From an uncultured Lachnospiraceae bacterium (GTDB lineage Bacteria > Bacillota > Clostridia > Lachnospirales > Lachnospiraceae): a stretch of 64,000 nucleotides of DNA. The stretch lies in the NCBI GenBank assembly GCA_934364805.1, contig CAKRMH010000008.1, forward strand, positions 69,811-133,810, read 5' to 3'. This document shows, piece by piece, positions 42,186-51,577 of the stretch. Each line of letters begins with the position of its first letter. The stretch's first letter is position 1. A model generated the notes under the pieces. That model worked only from the letters and a program-made list of their open reading frames with translations, was not told the DNA's origin and did not search any database. The translations under genes were made by a program, and so were the position numbers.

Positions 42186-43565
42186 ATGGAAAAAGTCGGA
42201 GTTGTAATCTGTAACTACAATAAAGAGAATGATGTACTGATCAGTATCCAGTCGGTACTTGAATCTACATATCAGGATCTGCATATTTATGTTGTGGATA
42301 ATGCATCCACGGATGCGTCGGTTGCAAAAATCCGTGAGAAATATGCAAAAGAAGCCAGACTGACGCTGATCTGCAATGATAAGAATCTTGGTGGGAGCGG
42401 TGGTTTCAACACCGGATTAAGGGAAGCGTTTAAAAATGGACACGAATATCTGATGTGTGTGGATAACGATGCGTTTTTGGATGAAAAGTGCATTGAAAAA
42501 CTGTCAGATTTTCTGGAGACGCATCCAGACACCGGAATTGCTGCCGCAAAGATCTATCACACGCAGGAGCCGGATTATATCCAGCAGTATGGTTCTTTCC
42601 TGAATTGGAAAGACTATTGTGTGGATTCTACTTATCTGAACCGGCTTGAGGATGGCACGCTTCCGGAAGTTGTATATTCGGATGCAGTTCCCGCCTGTGC
42701 ACTGATGATACGAAGAAGTATTGTGGAAAAAATCGGATTCATGCCGGAGGAGAACTTTCTTTACTGGGATGATACCGAATGGTGTTACCGGTGCACGCTT
42801 GCCGGTTATAGGATCGCATCGGTTGGTGCAGCCGCAGCGTGTCATGCAATGGGCGCCAAAAAGGAAGACACAAATACTTTCCCGACATATTATGCATGGA
42901 GAAACTGGATCTGGTTTTTCTTAAAATATATTCCAGATGAACAGCTTGAAGATATGGCACAGGTATTTTTAAATTCGATCTTTACGATCCAGTATGAGGG
43001 AATATACCGCAATGAGTCAAACCGTGCCAAAACCGTAATGGCAGCGCTGGATGATGCGCTTCACGGCAACCTTGGAAAAGCCGGGGAAGATCGTATTTTT
43101 GAAATGGAACACACGTATGATCCGCTGCCTGTGATCCTGACCGGAAAAAAGAGTCTGCGTATTGTTTTTGGAGAATATCCGAGGACGGCAGAGAATCTTG
43201 CATGGAATGTGATTCGGCGTTATCCGGAGTGTCTTATATATCTGACAAAGGCAGAGGGAGAAGAAGTTTTACGCTGTGAAAAAGATGGAAGTTTTGGTGC
43301 AGCAGATGAAGATGCACTGGCAGGGTGTGATGCACAGATTGTACTCTGTGAGGACATTTTCAGACAGAAAGATCTGAGTATTTCTTCTTATTATATGGAT
43401 GTGGATGAGAACATTCTTGCGACGGAAGAAGATGCTTTTATGGTCGCAAATTATGATTATTGCAGGAATGTATTCCTTTTTTCACAGAAGCCATTGTTCC
43501 TTCGTCTGGCCCGTGAGATCCGGAACAGATTTCCAAAAGGATCAGGCATCTGCAAACAGGAATAA
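42186..43565 (+). CDS. Family 2 glycosyltransferase
   Basis: A 459-residue soluble GT-A enzyme. The N-terminal domain begins VGVVICNYNKENDVLISIQS, with CNDKNLGGSGGFNTGL and the metal-binding DND (MCVDNDAFLDE) near residue 95, and an acceptor-side motif YWDDTEWCYRC. These match the rhamnosyl/galactofuranosyl-transferase-like GT2 branch. The C-terminal 170 residues are not recognised and may be a second, degenerate domain. No other glycan genes adjoin. An extended -10 (TGCTATAAT) sits upstream. Confidence 0.87.
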   Translation: MEKVGVVICNYNKENDVLISIQSVLESTYQDLHIYVVDNASTDASVAKIREKYAKEARLTLICNDKNLGGSGGFNTGLREAFKNGHEYLMCVDNDAFLDEKCIEKLSDFLETHPDTGIAAAKIYHTQEPDYIQQYGSFLNWKDYCVDSTYLNRLEDGTLPEVVYSDAVPACALMIRRSIVEKIGFMPEENFLYWDDTEWCYRCTLAGYRIASVGAAAACHAMGAKKEDTNTFPTYYAWRNWIWFFLKYIPDEQLEDMAQVFLNSIFTIQYEGIYRNESNRAKTVMAALDDALHGNLGKAGEDRIFEMEHTYDPLPVILTGKKSLRIVFGEYPRTAENLAWNVIRRYPECLIYLTKAEGEEVLRCEKDGSFGAADEDALAGCDAQIVLCEDIFRQKDLSISSYYMDVDENILATEEDAFMVANYDYCRNVFLFSQKPLFLRLAREIRNRFPKGSGICKQE

Positions 43566-43601
43566 AAAAGACGGATTCTATCCGCATAATTTGACAAAAT
43601 A

Positions 43602-43630
43602 TTGCTTTTTACATAGAAATAAAATATAAT
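43602..43630 (+). promoter_or_regulatory. Promoter of rel
   Basis: TTGCTT (43602-43607), a 17-bp spacer and TATAAT (43625-43630). A second TTGACA lies at 43591 but has no good -10 at the right distance. Confidence 0.6.
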
Positions 43631-43673
43631 ATGGAATACAATACGCAGGATTTTAGTGAAGAAGGTGAGACGC

Positions 43674-46031
43674 ATGGCAGACATTTCGACTGAAGAACTT
43701 GAGAAAATGGAGAGCGAGTTCCATTCGAACACGGATGGAATCAGACCCATTAAAGAATTTGTAAGTCCTGAAGCATTATATGAGGAACTGATTGCAAGCA
43801 TTCGGAAGTATCATCCGTCTGCGGATATTACACTTGTTGAGAAGGCATATAAAGTGGCATACGAAGCACACAAGGGACAAGTGCGCAAATCAGGAGAGGC
43901 ATATATTATCCATCCGTTGTGCGTCGCCATTATTCTTGCAGAACTGGAGCTTGATAAGGAGACCATTGCAGCAGGACTTTTACATGATGTACTGGAAGAT
44001 ACGATCATGACCGAACAGCAGATTGTGGACGAATTCAGCGAGGAAGTACTGCTTCTGGTGGATGGCGTTACCAAGTTACAGCATCTGCATCTGACAGATA
44101 ACGGCAAGAAAGACGGAGACGACAAGGCTACCAGGGACAAAAATGCAGAGCGTCTAGAGATGCAGGCAGAGAACTTAAGAAAGATGTTCCTTGCCATGGC
44201 AAAGGATATTCGTGTTATCCTGATCAAGCTGGCGGACCGTCTGCACAATATGCGTACCTTAAAATACCAGTCACGTGAGGCACAGATCCGTATCGCAAGG
44301 GAAACACAGGAGATTTACTGTCCGATCGCCCAGCGTCTTGGTATCAGCAAGATCAAGATCGAACTGGAAGATCTTTCCCTTAAATATCTGGATCCGGATG
44401 CATATTATGATCTGGTCGAGAAAGTCGTTTTACGTAAAAATGTCCGTGACCAGTATGTTCAGAGTCTTGTGGATGACGTGAAAGCGGATATTGCAGAGGC
44501 TGGCATCAAAGCTGATGTATCAGGACGTGCAAAGCACTTTTTCAGCATTTATAAGAAAATGGTGAACCAGCACAAGACGATAGACCAGATCTATGATCTG
44601 TTTGCAATCCGTATCCTTGTGGATTCCATCAAGGACTGTTATGCAGCTCTTGGTATCATGCATGAGAAGTATAAGCCGATTCCAGGACGTTTCAAGGATT
44701 ACATTGCCATGCCGAAACCAAACATGTACCAGTCTTTGCATACAACGCTGATCGGACCGAGTGGACAGCCATTTGAGATCCAGATCCGTACTTATGAGAT
44801 GCACCGTACCGCAGAATATGGTATCGCTGCGCACTGGAAATACAAAGAGGCGAATAACGGTGTTGCAACCAATACCACGGTTACAGAGGAAGAGAAGTTA
44901 AGCTGGCTCAGACAGATCCTTGAGTGGCAGCAGGACATGTCCGACAATAAAGAATTTATGAGCCTGTTAAAGAGCGATCTGGATCTGTTTTCCGACACGG
45001 TATTCTGTTTTACACCATCCGGAGATGTAAAAAACCTGCCGAATGGTTCTACACCGATCGACTTTGCATACAGCATTCATTCGGCGGTCGGTAATAAGAT
45101 GGTCGGAGCAAAAGTAAACGGAAAGCTTGTCCCGATCGATTATCTGATCCAGAACGGAGACCGGATTGAGATCATCACATCGCAGAACTCCAAAGGACCT
45201 AGCAGAGACTGGCTAAAGATCGTAAAGAGCACGCAGGCAAAGAATAAGATCAACCAGTGGTTCCGAAGTGAGCTGAAGGAGGAGAATATCCTTCATGGAA
45301 AAGAACTGATGCAGGCTTATGCCAAGGCGAAATCCATCAATTTTTCTGATATTAACCGGCCGGAGTATCAGGAAAAAATTATAAGAAAATACGGTTTTCA
45401 TGACTGGAATTCCTGTCTGGCTACCGTAGGACACGGTGGTCTCAAAGAGGGACAGATCGTCAACCGTATGTATGAGGAATATAAGAAGGATCATGTGATC
45501 CCTCTGACGGATGCGGATGTTCTGGAAACAATCGGGGAGCAGAAGCCACAGGAGACACCTAAGAAATCCAAGAGTGGAATCGTGGTCAAGGGATTATACG
45601 ATGTTGCAGTTCATTTTTCCAAATGCTGCAGCCCGGTTCCGGGAGATGAGATCGTTGGATTTGTGACGAGAGGAAGAGGCGTTTCCATTCACAGAACCGA
45701 TTGTATTAATGTGATCAACCTTTCCGAAATAGAACGTGCGAGACTGATCGAAGCAGAATGGCAGGCAGGCGCCGAGGCAGAATCGCTGGGTGAGTATCTG
45801 GCGGAGATCAAGATATTCTGTCACGACAGACCTGGACTTTTGGTTGATATTACCCGTATTTTTACAGAGCGCGAGATCAACATTATCGGAATCCATTCCA
45901 AGACAAGCAAGCAGGGAATCGCTACGATCGAGGTGTCCTTTCATACGAAAGGCAGAGCGGAGATCAGCAGTATCGTTGAGAAGCTCCGTCAGGTGGACAG
46001 CGTGATTGACATCGAGAGAACGACCGGCTGA
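43674..46031 (+). CDS. Bifunctional (p)ppGpp synthetase/hydrolase
   Basis: A 785-residue Rel/SpoT-homologue. Domains in order are: HD hydrolase (GEAYIIHPLCVAIIL, AAGLLHDVLEDT) around residues 60-180, synthetase (RVILIKLADRLHNMRTL and the synthetase core FAIRILVDSIKDCYAALGIMHEKY), TGS (FCFTPSGDVKNLPNGSTPID) near 440, a zinc-finger-like helical region (VHFSKCCSPVPGDEIVGF), and ACT at the C-terminus. Both catalytic domains look intact, so it can make and remove the alarmone. I chose 43674 (AGAAGGTGAG ribosome binding site) over a GTG six codons earlier. Confidence 0.95.
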   Translation: MADISTEELEKMESEFHSNTDGIRPIKEFVSPEALYEELIASIRKYHPSADITLVEKAYKVAYEAHKGQVRKSGEAYIIHPLCVAIILAELELDKETIAAGLLHDVLEDTIMTEQQIVDEFSEEVLLLVDGVTKLQHLHLTDNGKKDGDDKATRDKNAERLEMQAENLRKMFLAMAKDIRVILIKLADRLHNMRTLKYQSREAQIRIARETQEIYCPIAQRLGISKIKIELEDLSLKYLDPDAYYDLVEKVVLRKNVRDQYVQSLVDDVKADIAEAGIKADVSGRAKHFFSIYKKMVNQHKTIDQIYDLFAIRILVDSIKDCYAALGIMHEKYKPIPGRFKDYIAMPKPNMYQSLHTTLIGPSGQPFEIQIRTYEMHRTAEYGIAAHWKYKEANNGVATNTTVTEEEKLSWLRQILEWQQDMSDNKEFMSLLKSDLDLFSDTVFCFTPSGDVKNLPNGSTPIDFAYSIHSAVGNKMVGAKVNGKLVPIDYLIQNGDRIEIITSQNSKGPSRDWLKIVKSTQAKNKINQWFRSELKEENILHGKELMQAYAKAKSINFSDINRPEYQEKIIRKYGFHDWNSCLATVGHGGLKEGQIVNRMYEEYKKDHVIPLTDADVLETIGEQKPQETPKKSKSGIVVKGLYDVAVHFSKCCSPVPGDEIVGFVTRGRGVSIHRTDCINVINLSEIERARLIEAEWQAGAEAESLGEYLAEIKIFCHDRPGLLVDITRIFTEREINIIGIHSKTSKQGIATIEVSFHTKGRAEISSIVEKLRQVDSVIDIERTTG

Positions 46032-46079
46032 TCGCATGGGCGAAGACCCAGATGTATTTGCGGTATAAAAAGAAAAGAG

Positions 46080-46117
46080 ACAGGGTGGAATCTGTGACTG
46101 GATTTCATCCTGTTTTT
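46080..46117 (+). terminator. Intrinsic terminator after rel
   Basis: ACAGGGTGGAATC and GATTTCATCCTGT form a 13-bp stem with two G-U pairs and an 8-nt loop, then TTTTTG. Confidence 0.8.
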
Positions 46118-46161
46118 GTGTCACAGGGTAAAATCTGTTTTTCAAAAGCCTGGATATATGG

Positions 46162-46167
46162 TATAAT
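46162..46167 (+). promoter_or_regulatory. Extended -10 for MBL-hemZ-hisS-aspS transcript
   Basis: TGGTATAAT is an extended -10, with TATAAT at 46162-46167; the -35 (TTTCAA, 46140-46145) is weak. Confidence 0.55.
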
Positions 46168-46195
46168 AGATAAATTCAAAAAAGAGGTGGGAACA

Positions 46196-46825
46196 ATGGG
46201 TAAAATGAAAGTCGATCATTATGTAGTCGGACCGGTACAGACGAACTGCTATTTCGCAGTGAATACAGAGACAAATGAGATTCTGGTTATTGATCCGGGA
46301 GCAGATGCAAAAGAACTTGCAAATCGTATCCGTTTTGACGGATATACACCGGTGGCGGTTCTTCTGACACATGGACATTTTGATCATGCAACAGGAGCAC
46401 AGGCACTGGCGGATGAATTTGGAATCCAGATTTATGCGCATGAGGCGGAAAAACAGACACTGGAGGACGAAGAGATCAATCTCTGCGGCATGGTGGGAGA
46501 GCATCATGTATACCATGCGGATGTTTATTTAAAAGATGAGCAGGAACTGGATCTTGCCGGATTTCATATCCGTGTATTGTTCACACCGGGCCATACACCG
46601 GGTGGATGCTGCTATTATTTCCCATACGAGGATGCTGTGTTTGCCGGAGATACGTTATTCTGCGGTTCCGTAGGACGCACAGACTTCCCGGGAGGAAGTA
46701 TGTCACAGCTGATCCGTGGCATCAAGGACAAACTCATGACATTGCCGGATTGCACAACGGTGTACACCGGACACAATGATATTACTACGATCGAACAAGA
46801 GAGGATGTACAACCCATATCTATGA
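46196..46825 (+). CDS. MBL-fold metallohydrolase, glyoxalase II-like
   Basis: A 209-residue hydrolase of the metallo-beta-lactamase fold. Metal ligands are in LTHGHFDHATG (HxHxDH), in FTPGHTPGGCCYYF and AGDTLFCGSVGRTDF, with the last His in YTGHNDITTIEQE. The motif set fits the YcbL/glyoxalase II-like subgroup. I chose 46196 (AGAGGTGGG ribosome binding site); a longer in-frame ORF includes the promoter. Its stop overlaps the hemZ start by four bases. Role unknown; the operon is with tRNA synthetases. Confidence 0.9.
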   Translation: MGKMKVDHYVVGPVQTNCYFAVNTETNEILVIDPGADAKELANRIRFDGYTPVAVLLTHGHFDHATGAQALADEFGIQIYAHEAEKQTLEDEEINLCGMVGEHHVYHADVYLKDEQELDLAGFHIRVLFTPGHTPGGCCYYFPYEDAVFAGDTLFCGSVGRTDFPGGSMSQLIRGIKDKLMTLPDCTTVYTGHNDITTIEQERMYNPYL

Positions 46826-48399
46826 TAAATGTGAACCTGAACAAACCGGAATTTGAATATGATATCCATTCGCTGATCAAGGCATTTTTTCCGAAGGATG
46901 ATGTGGAGATCTATTATACGGGCGATGTGGAAGGACAGAATGTGGCATGTACGAACCATTCCAGAACCGGAAGAGGTCATACAGGCGGTGAGACAGCCGA
47001 TCTGGATGTTACAGATGTTTTTGACATTACCTACGAGGACGATAAGATTTCTCTGAACTGGATGGAAAAGGACAAATCTTCCGAAAGCGGTGGAGAAGCT
47101 GCGGAAAGTCTGAAAATGTCAAGCGAATTTGCCGTGGATTACAGTGACAGACGTGCAACCAAAAATGCACTGAAACAGCATCTGTATGAATTCCTTGCAA
47201 AAGGACGGAAGGAAGAACTTCCGTGGGGGACACTTACGGGAATCCGCCCGACCAAGATCCCGATGAAGCTTCTGACTGAAGGAAAAACAGATGCAGAGAT
47301 TTTTCAGCACATGAAGGATACTTATTATGCGACAGATGAGAAGATCAATCTGAGCATTGAGATCGCAAAGCGTGAGCTGGCGCTGTTAAATAAGATCGAT
47401 TATGAAAACGGATACAGTCTGTATGTCGGAATCCCGTTTTGCCCGAGTACCTGTCTGTATTGCTCGTTTACTTCTTATCCGCTTGCGTCATGGAGTGCGA
47501 AAGTAGATGCTTATCTGGATGCACTGGAAAAGGAGATCGATTTTACCGCACAGAAGTTTTATCATAAAAAGCTGAATTCCATCTATATTGGCGGTGGAAC
47601 GCCGACGACACTAAATCCGGCGCAGTTAGACCGGTTGATCCGTAAGATCCGGTGCAGCTTTGATCTTACGCACTGCCTGGAGTTTACCGTTGAGGCAGGG
47701 CGCCCGGATTCGATTACACGGGAGAAGCTTCAGGTGCTCCGCAACAATGGAATCAGCAGAATTTCCATTAATCCGCAGACGATGAAACAGGAGACACTCG
47801 ACCTGATTGGAAGACGTCATACGGTAGAACAGATCAAAGAAAGCTTCCATATGGCAAGAGAACTTGGTTTTGACAATATCAACATGGATCTTATCATGGG
47901 ACTTCCACAGGAGAGTCTGCAGGATGTAAGGAATACAATGGAAGAATTAAAGGCGCTTGACCCGGACAATATTACCATTCATTCGCTTGCAATCAAGCGT
48001 GCGGCAAGGCTGAACATTTTCAAGGATCATTATAAGGACATGCAGATGATCAACACGAAAGAGCACATGGATCTGTGTGCATCGTATTGCAGGAGCATGG
48101 GACTCGAACCGTATTATCTCTATCGCCAGAAAGGCATGGCAGGAAATATGGAGAACGTGGGATATGCAAGAGCCGGAAAAGCAGGCGTATATAATATCTT
48201 GATTATGGAAGAGAAACAGACTATAATGGCACTTGGTGCCGGCGCAACAACGAAATTTGTTCTTCCAGAGAAGAATCCGGATGGAAGCCAGCGCATCGAA
48301 CGTGTAGAAAATGTCAAGGATGTAAAGAATTATCTGGAACGTATTGACGAAATGATAGAAAGAAAAATCAGAAAGATGGAGGAAGTGGGATGGCATTAA
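46822..48399 (+). CDS. hemZ: Coproporphyrinogen dehydrogenase HemZ-type radical SAM enzyme
   Basis: A 525-residue protein with an N-terminal domain of about 150 residues typical of HemZ, then a HemN-like radical-SAM barrel. The cluster-binding motif is GIPFCPSTCLYCSF (CxxxCxxC), with YIGGGTPTTL and the Gly-rich TVEAGRPDS next. The protein is annotated in Firmicutes as oxygen-independent coproporphyrinogen III oxidase, but in Lachnospiraceae without haem synthesis its true substrate is uncertain. It overlaps hisS by ten bases. Confidence 0.92.
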   Translation: MINVNLNKPEFEYDIHSLIKAFFPKDDVEIYYTGDVEGQNVACTNHSRTGRGHTGGETADLDVTDVFDITYEDDKISLNWMEKDKSSESGGEAAESLKMSSEFAVDYSDRRATKNALKQHLYEFLAKGRKEELPWGTLTGIRPTKIPMKLLTEGKTDAEIFQHMKDTYYATDEKINLSIEIAKRELALLNKIDYENGYSLYVGIPFCPSTCLYCSFTSYPLASWSAKVDAYLDALEKEIDFTAQKFYHKKLNSIYIGGGTPTTLNPAQLDRLIRKIRCSFDLTHCLEFTVEAGRPDSITREKLQVLRNNGISRISINPQTMKQETLDLIGRRHTVEQIKESFHMARELGFDNINMDLIMGLPQESLQDVRNTMEELKALDPDNITIHSLAIKRAARLNIFKDHYKDMQMINTKEHMDLCASYCRSMGLEPYYLYRQKGMAGNMENVGYARAGKAGVYNILIMEEKQTIMALGAGATTKFVLPEKNPDGSQRIERVENVKDVKNYLERIDEMIERKIRKMEEVGWH

Positions 48400-49649
48400 G
48401 CAAGAAACCGGTGAACGGTATGAAAGATATTTTACCAGCAGAAATGGAGATCCGTGATTATGTGACAAGCGTGATCAAGGATACTTACAGAAGTTTTGGG
48501 TTTACACCGATAGAGACTCCTTGCATGGAGAATATTGCAAACCTGAGCAGCAAGCAGGGTGGAGAGAATGAGAAGCTAATCTTCAAAGTATTAAAAAGAG
48601 GAGAGAAGCTGAATCTTGAGACAGCAAAGGAAGAGGCAGACGTTGTTGACTTTGGTATGAGATATGACCTTACGGTGCCACTTTCCCGTTTCTATTCGAA
48701 TAATGCAAACAATCTTCCTACACCTTTTAAAGCACTTCAGATCGGAAGCGTCTGGAGAGCAGACCGTCCACAGAGAGGACGTTATCGTCAGTTCACACAG
48801 TGCGATATCGACATTCTCGGTGAGCCGAGCAATCTGGCAGAGATCGAGTTAATTACTGCGACAACAACAACCATCGGAAGACTTGGATTTAAAAATTTTG
48901 AGATCCGTATCAATGAGCGCCGTATCTTAAAGGCAATGGCTGCTTACAGTGGATTTACCGAGGATCAGTATGACAGTGTATTCATCACACTGGATAAAAT
49001 GGATAAGATCGGTGTGGATGGTGTTGCAGAGGAACTTGAGAAAGACGGATATGCAAAGGAATCCATCGATAAATATCTTGGACTTTTCAAACTTTTAGAG
49101 GATAAAAAGGATGTTGCAGAAGGTGTTGCATTCTTAGCAGATACACTTGGCGAGTATCTGGATCCGGAAGTTGTAAATAATATGAAAGAGATCGCAGTAG
49201 CCGTAAATGCAACAAAAGCTGCGGAGTTTACACTGGTATTTGATCCAACACTTGTCCGTGGAATGAGCTACTATACAGGAACGATCTTTGAGATCGCAAT
49301 GCCGGAGCTCGGTGCTGCATGCGGCGGCGGCGGACGCTATGACAAGATGATCGGTAAATTTACCGGAAATGATGTGCCAGCCTGTGGATTTTCCATCGGA
49401 TTTGAGCGTATCATCCTTCTTCTTATGGAGAATGGATTCAAGATCCCGGAAAGCCCGAAGAAGGTCGCATACCTTGTAGAAAAAGGCTATCCTGCTGACA
49501 AGCTTGTGGAGGTTATGAAACAGGCGAAGGAAGCAAGAGAAAATGGACAGCAGGTACTTGTTGTCCGCATGAATAAAAATAAAAAGTTCCAGAAGGAACA
49601 GTTAAATAAAGAGGGATATGAAGAATTTGTAGAATTCTTCAACCGTTAG
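48390..49649 (+). CDS. hisS: Histidyl-tRNA synthetase
   Basis: A 419-residue class II aminoacyl-tRNA synthetase. Motif 1 lies in FTPIETPCMENI, motif 2 in WRADRPQRGRYRQFTQCDIDILG, and the histidine-binding motif in FDPTLVRGMSYYTGTIFEIA. Motif 3 is CGFSIGFERIILLL. The C-terminal anticodon-binding domain ends YEEFVEFFNR. Translation overlaps hemZ by ten bases and aspS follows nine bases after the stop, so all are one operon. No T-box leader is present, because the gene starts inside hemZ. Confidence 0.97.
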   Translation: MALSKKPVNGMKDILPAEMEIRDYVTSVIKDTYRSFGFTPIETPCMENIANLSSKQGGENEKLIFKVLKRGEKLNLETAKEEADVVDFGMRYDLTVPLSRFYSNNANNLPTPFKALQIGSVWRADRPQRGRYRQFTQCDIDILGEPSNLAEIELITATTTTIGRLGFKNFEIRINERRILKAMAAYSGFTEDQYDSVFITLDKMDKIGVDGVAEELEKDGYAKESIDKYLGLFKLLEDKKDVAEGVAFLADTLGEYLDPEVVNNMKEIAVAVNATKAAEFTLVFDPTLVRGMSYYTGTIFEIAMPELGAACGGGGRYDKMIGKFTGNDVPACGFSIGFERIILLLMENGFKIPESPKKVAYLVEKGYPADKLVEVMKQAKEARENGQQVLVVRMNKNKKFQKEQLNKEGYEEFVEFFNR

Positions 49650-49658
49650 GAGGAAATC

Positions 49659-51461
49659 ATGGCAGAGTCAATGAGAGGTTTACACAGAAGCCACAGATGT
49701 ACAGAAGTATCCAATTCCAATATTGGTGAGAAAGTTACCGTTATGGGATGGGTACAGAAAAGAAGAAATTTAGGAAGTCTGATCTTTGTAGATTTAAGAG
49801 ATAGAAGTGGAATTCTTCAGCTTGTATTTGATGAGGACAGCATTGGCAAAGAAGGATTTGAAAAAGCCGGAACATTAAGAAGTGAGTATGTAATCGCAGT
49901 AGAGGGAACCGTTCAGAAACGTTCTGCAGCAGTGAATGAGAACTTAAAGACCGGTGATATCGAGGTAATTGCAACAAGCCTTCGTATTTTATCAGAAGCA
50001 CAGACACCACCATTCCAGATCGAAGAGAACAGCCAGACCAAAGACGAAATCCGTCTGAAATACCGTTATCTGGATCTGAGAAGACCAGATATCCAGCGGA
50101 ATCTGATGTTAAGAAGTAAAGTATTATACCTGATGAGAGATTTCATGGCAAAAGAGGGATTCTTAGAGATTGAGACTCCGATCCTTTGTAGATCCACACC
50201 GGAAGGAGCAAGAGATTACCTTGTACCAAGCCGTGTGCATCCAGGTAACTTTTATGCACTGCCACAGTCACCACAGCTTTTCAAACAGCTTCTGATGGCA
50301 TCCGGATATGACCGTTATTTCCAGATCGCACGCTGCTTCCGTGACGAGGATCTTCGTGCAGACCGTCAGCCGGAGTTTACACAGGCAGATATGGAGTTAT
50401 CTTTTGTAGACATGGAAGACGTATTAGATGTCAATGAAAGACTGTTAAAATACGTATTTAAAGAGGCAATCAATGTAGACATCCAGCTTCCACTTCCAAG
50501 AATGCCTTGGCAGGAAGCAATGGATCGTTTTGGTTCTGATAAGCCGGATACACGTTTTGGAATGGAATTACAGGACGTATCCGATGTTGTAAAGGGCTGT
50601 GGATTCTCTGTATTCACAAGTGCACTGGAAGCAGGCGGATCTGTCCGTGGTATCAACGTAGAGGGACAGGGAGCTATGCCTCGTAAGAAAATCGATAAAT
50701 TAGTTGAGTTTGCAAAAGGATATGGAGCAAAAGGCCTTGCATACCTTTGTGTCAACGAAGACGGAACCTACAAATCCTCTTTCGCTAAATTCATGACGGA
50801 AGAAGAGTTAAATGCGCTTGTTTCTGCGATGAATGGTAAACCGGGAGATCTGCTTCTTTTCGCAGCGGACAAGAATAAGATCGTATGGAATGTCCTTGGT
50901 GCACTCCGTCTGAAAATGGGTGAAGAGTTAGGTCTTATGGATCCGGATCAGTACAACTTCTTATGGGTAACGGAATTCCCATTATTAGAATGGTCGGATG
51001 AAGAGAACCGTTATATGGCAATGCATCATCCATTTACCATGCCAATGGAAGAGGACTGGAAAAACGTAGATACGGATCCAGGCTCTGTTCGTGCGATCGC
51101 TTATGATATCGTGTTAAATGGTACCGAACTTGGTGGTGGATCTGTCCGTATCCATCAGGATGATATTCAGGAGAAGATGTTTGAAGTACTTGGAATCAGC
51201 AAAGAACGTGCACAGGAGAAATTTGGCTACCTGTTGGATGCATTCTCTTATGGTGTTCCACCACATGCAGGACTTGCATATGGGGTAGACCGTATGGTTA
51301 TGCATATGGTACACGCAGATACGATCCGTGACGTTATCGCATTCCCGAAAGTAAAGGATGCATCCGATCTTATGACAGCAACTCCGAACGTTGTAGACGA
51401 GGAGCAGTTGGAAGAACTTGGTATTGCAGTGATTCCACAGAAGGAAGAGGACGCAGAATAA
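49659..51461 (+). CDS. aspS: Aspartyl-tRNA synthetase
   Basis: A 600-residue class IIb synthetase. An OB-fold anticodon-binding domain (VTVMGWVQKRRNLGSLIFVDLRD) precedes the catalytic core: FLEIETPILCRSTPEGARDY (motif 1), FRDEDLRADRQPEFTQADME (motif 2), the bacterial GAD insert (residues 280-420) and GLAYGVDRMVM (motif 3). Presence of the GAD domain marks it as the bacterial type. It could be discriminating or non-discriminating; this cannot be judged by eye. A terminator follows. Confidence 0.97.
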   Translation: MAESMRGLHRSHRCTEVSNSNIGEKVTVMGWVQKRRNLGSLIFVDLRDRSGILQLVFDEDSIGKEGFEKAGTLRSEYVIAVEGTVQKRSAAVNENLKTGDIEVIATSLRILSEAQTPPFQIEENSQTKDEIRLKYRYLDLRRPDIQRNLMLRSKVLYLMRDFMAKEGFLEIETPILCRSTPEGARDYLVPSRVHPGNFYALPQSPQLFKQLLMASGYDRYFQIARCFRDEDLRADRQPEFTQADMELSFVDMEDVLDVNERLLKYVFKEAINVDIQLPLPRMPWQEAMDRFGSDKPDTRFGMELQDVSDVVKGCGFSVFTSALEAGGSVRGINVEGQGAMPRKKIDKLVEFAKGYGAKGLAYLCVNEDGTYKSSFAKFMTEEELNALVSAMNGKPGDLLLFAADKNKIVWNVLGALRLKMGEELGLMDPDQYNFLWVTEFPLLEWSDEENRYMAMHHPFTMPMEEDWKNVDTDPGSVRAIAYDIVLNGTELGGGSVRIHQDDIQEKMFEVLGISKERAQEKFGYLLDAFSYGVPPHAGLAYGVDRMVMHMVHADTIRDVIAFPKVKDASDLMTATPNVVDEEQLEELGIAVIPQKEEDAE

Positions 51462-51473
51462 TATAGAATTCAG

Positions 51474-51503
51474 AGGGCAGTTTCATATGGGACTGCCCTT
51501 TAT
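51474..51503 (+). terminator. Intrinsic terminator after aspS
   Basis: AGGGCAGT and ACTGCCCT form an 8-bp stem with a 10-nt loop followed by TTATTCC. Confidence 0.75.
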
Positions 51504-51513
51504 TCCTTTATAG

Positions 51514-51551
51514 GATCAGGGTGTCAAAAGCCAGCTTCTGGCTTCCTGATC
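51514..51551 (+). repeat. Hairpin repeat related to 40949 element
   Basis: GATCAGG (51514) pairs with CCTGATC (51545) and inside it AAGCCAG pairs with CTGGCTT around CTT. The left 18 bases are identical to 40949-40966. It lies in the leader of the next gene. Confidence 0.6.
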
Positions 51552-51577
51552 TTTACAGAAAAAGGGGGGCGGAAAGC

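Noticed and set aside
46052..46195. Upstream extension of the MBL-fold gene
   Set aside because: It includes the rel terminator and the promoter of the operon.
48390..49649. T-box control of hisS/aspS
   Set aside because: hisS starts inside hemZ, leaving no leader; no T-box sequence was seen upstream of the operon.
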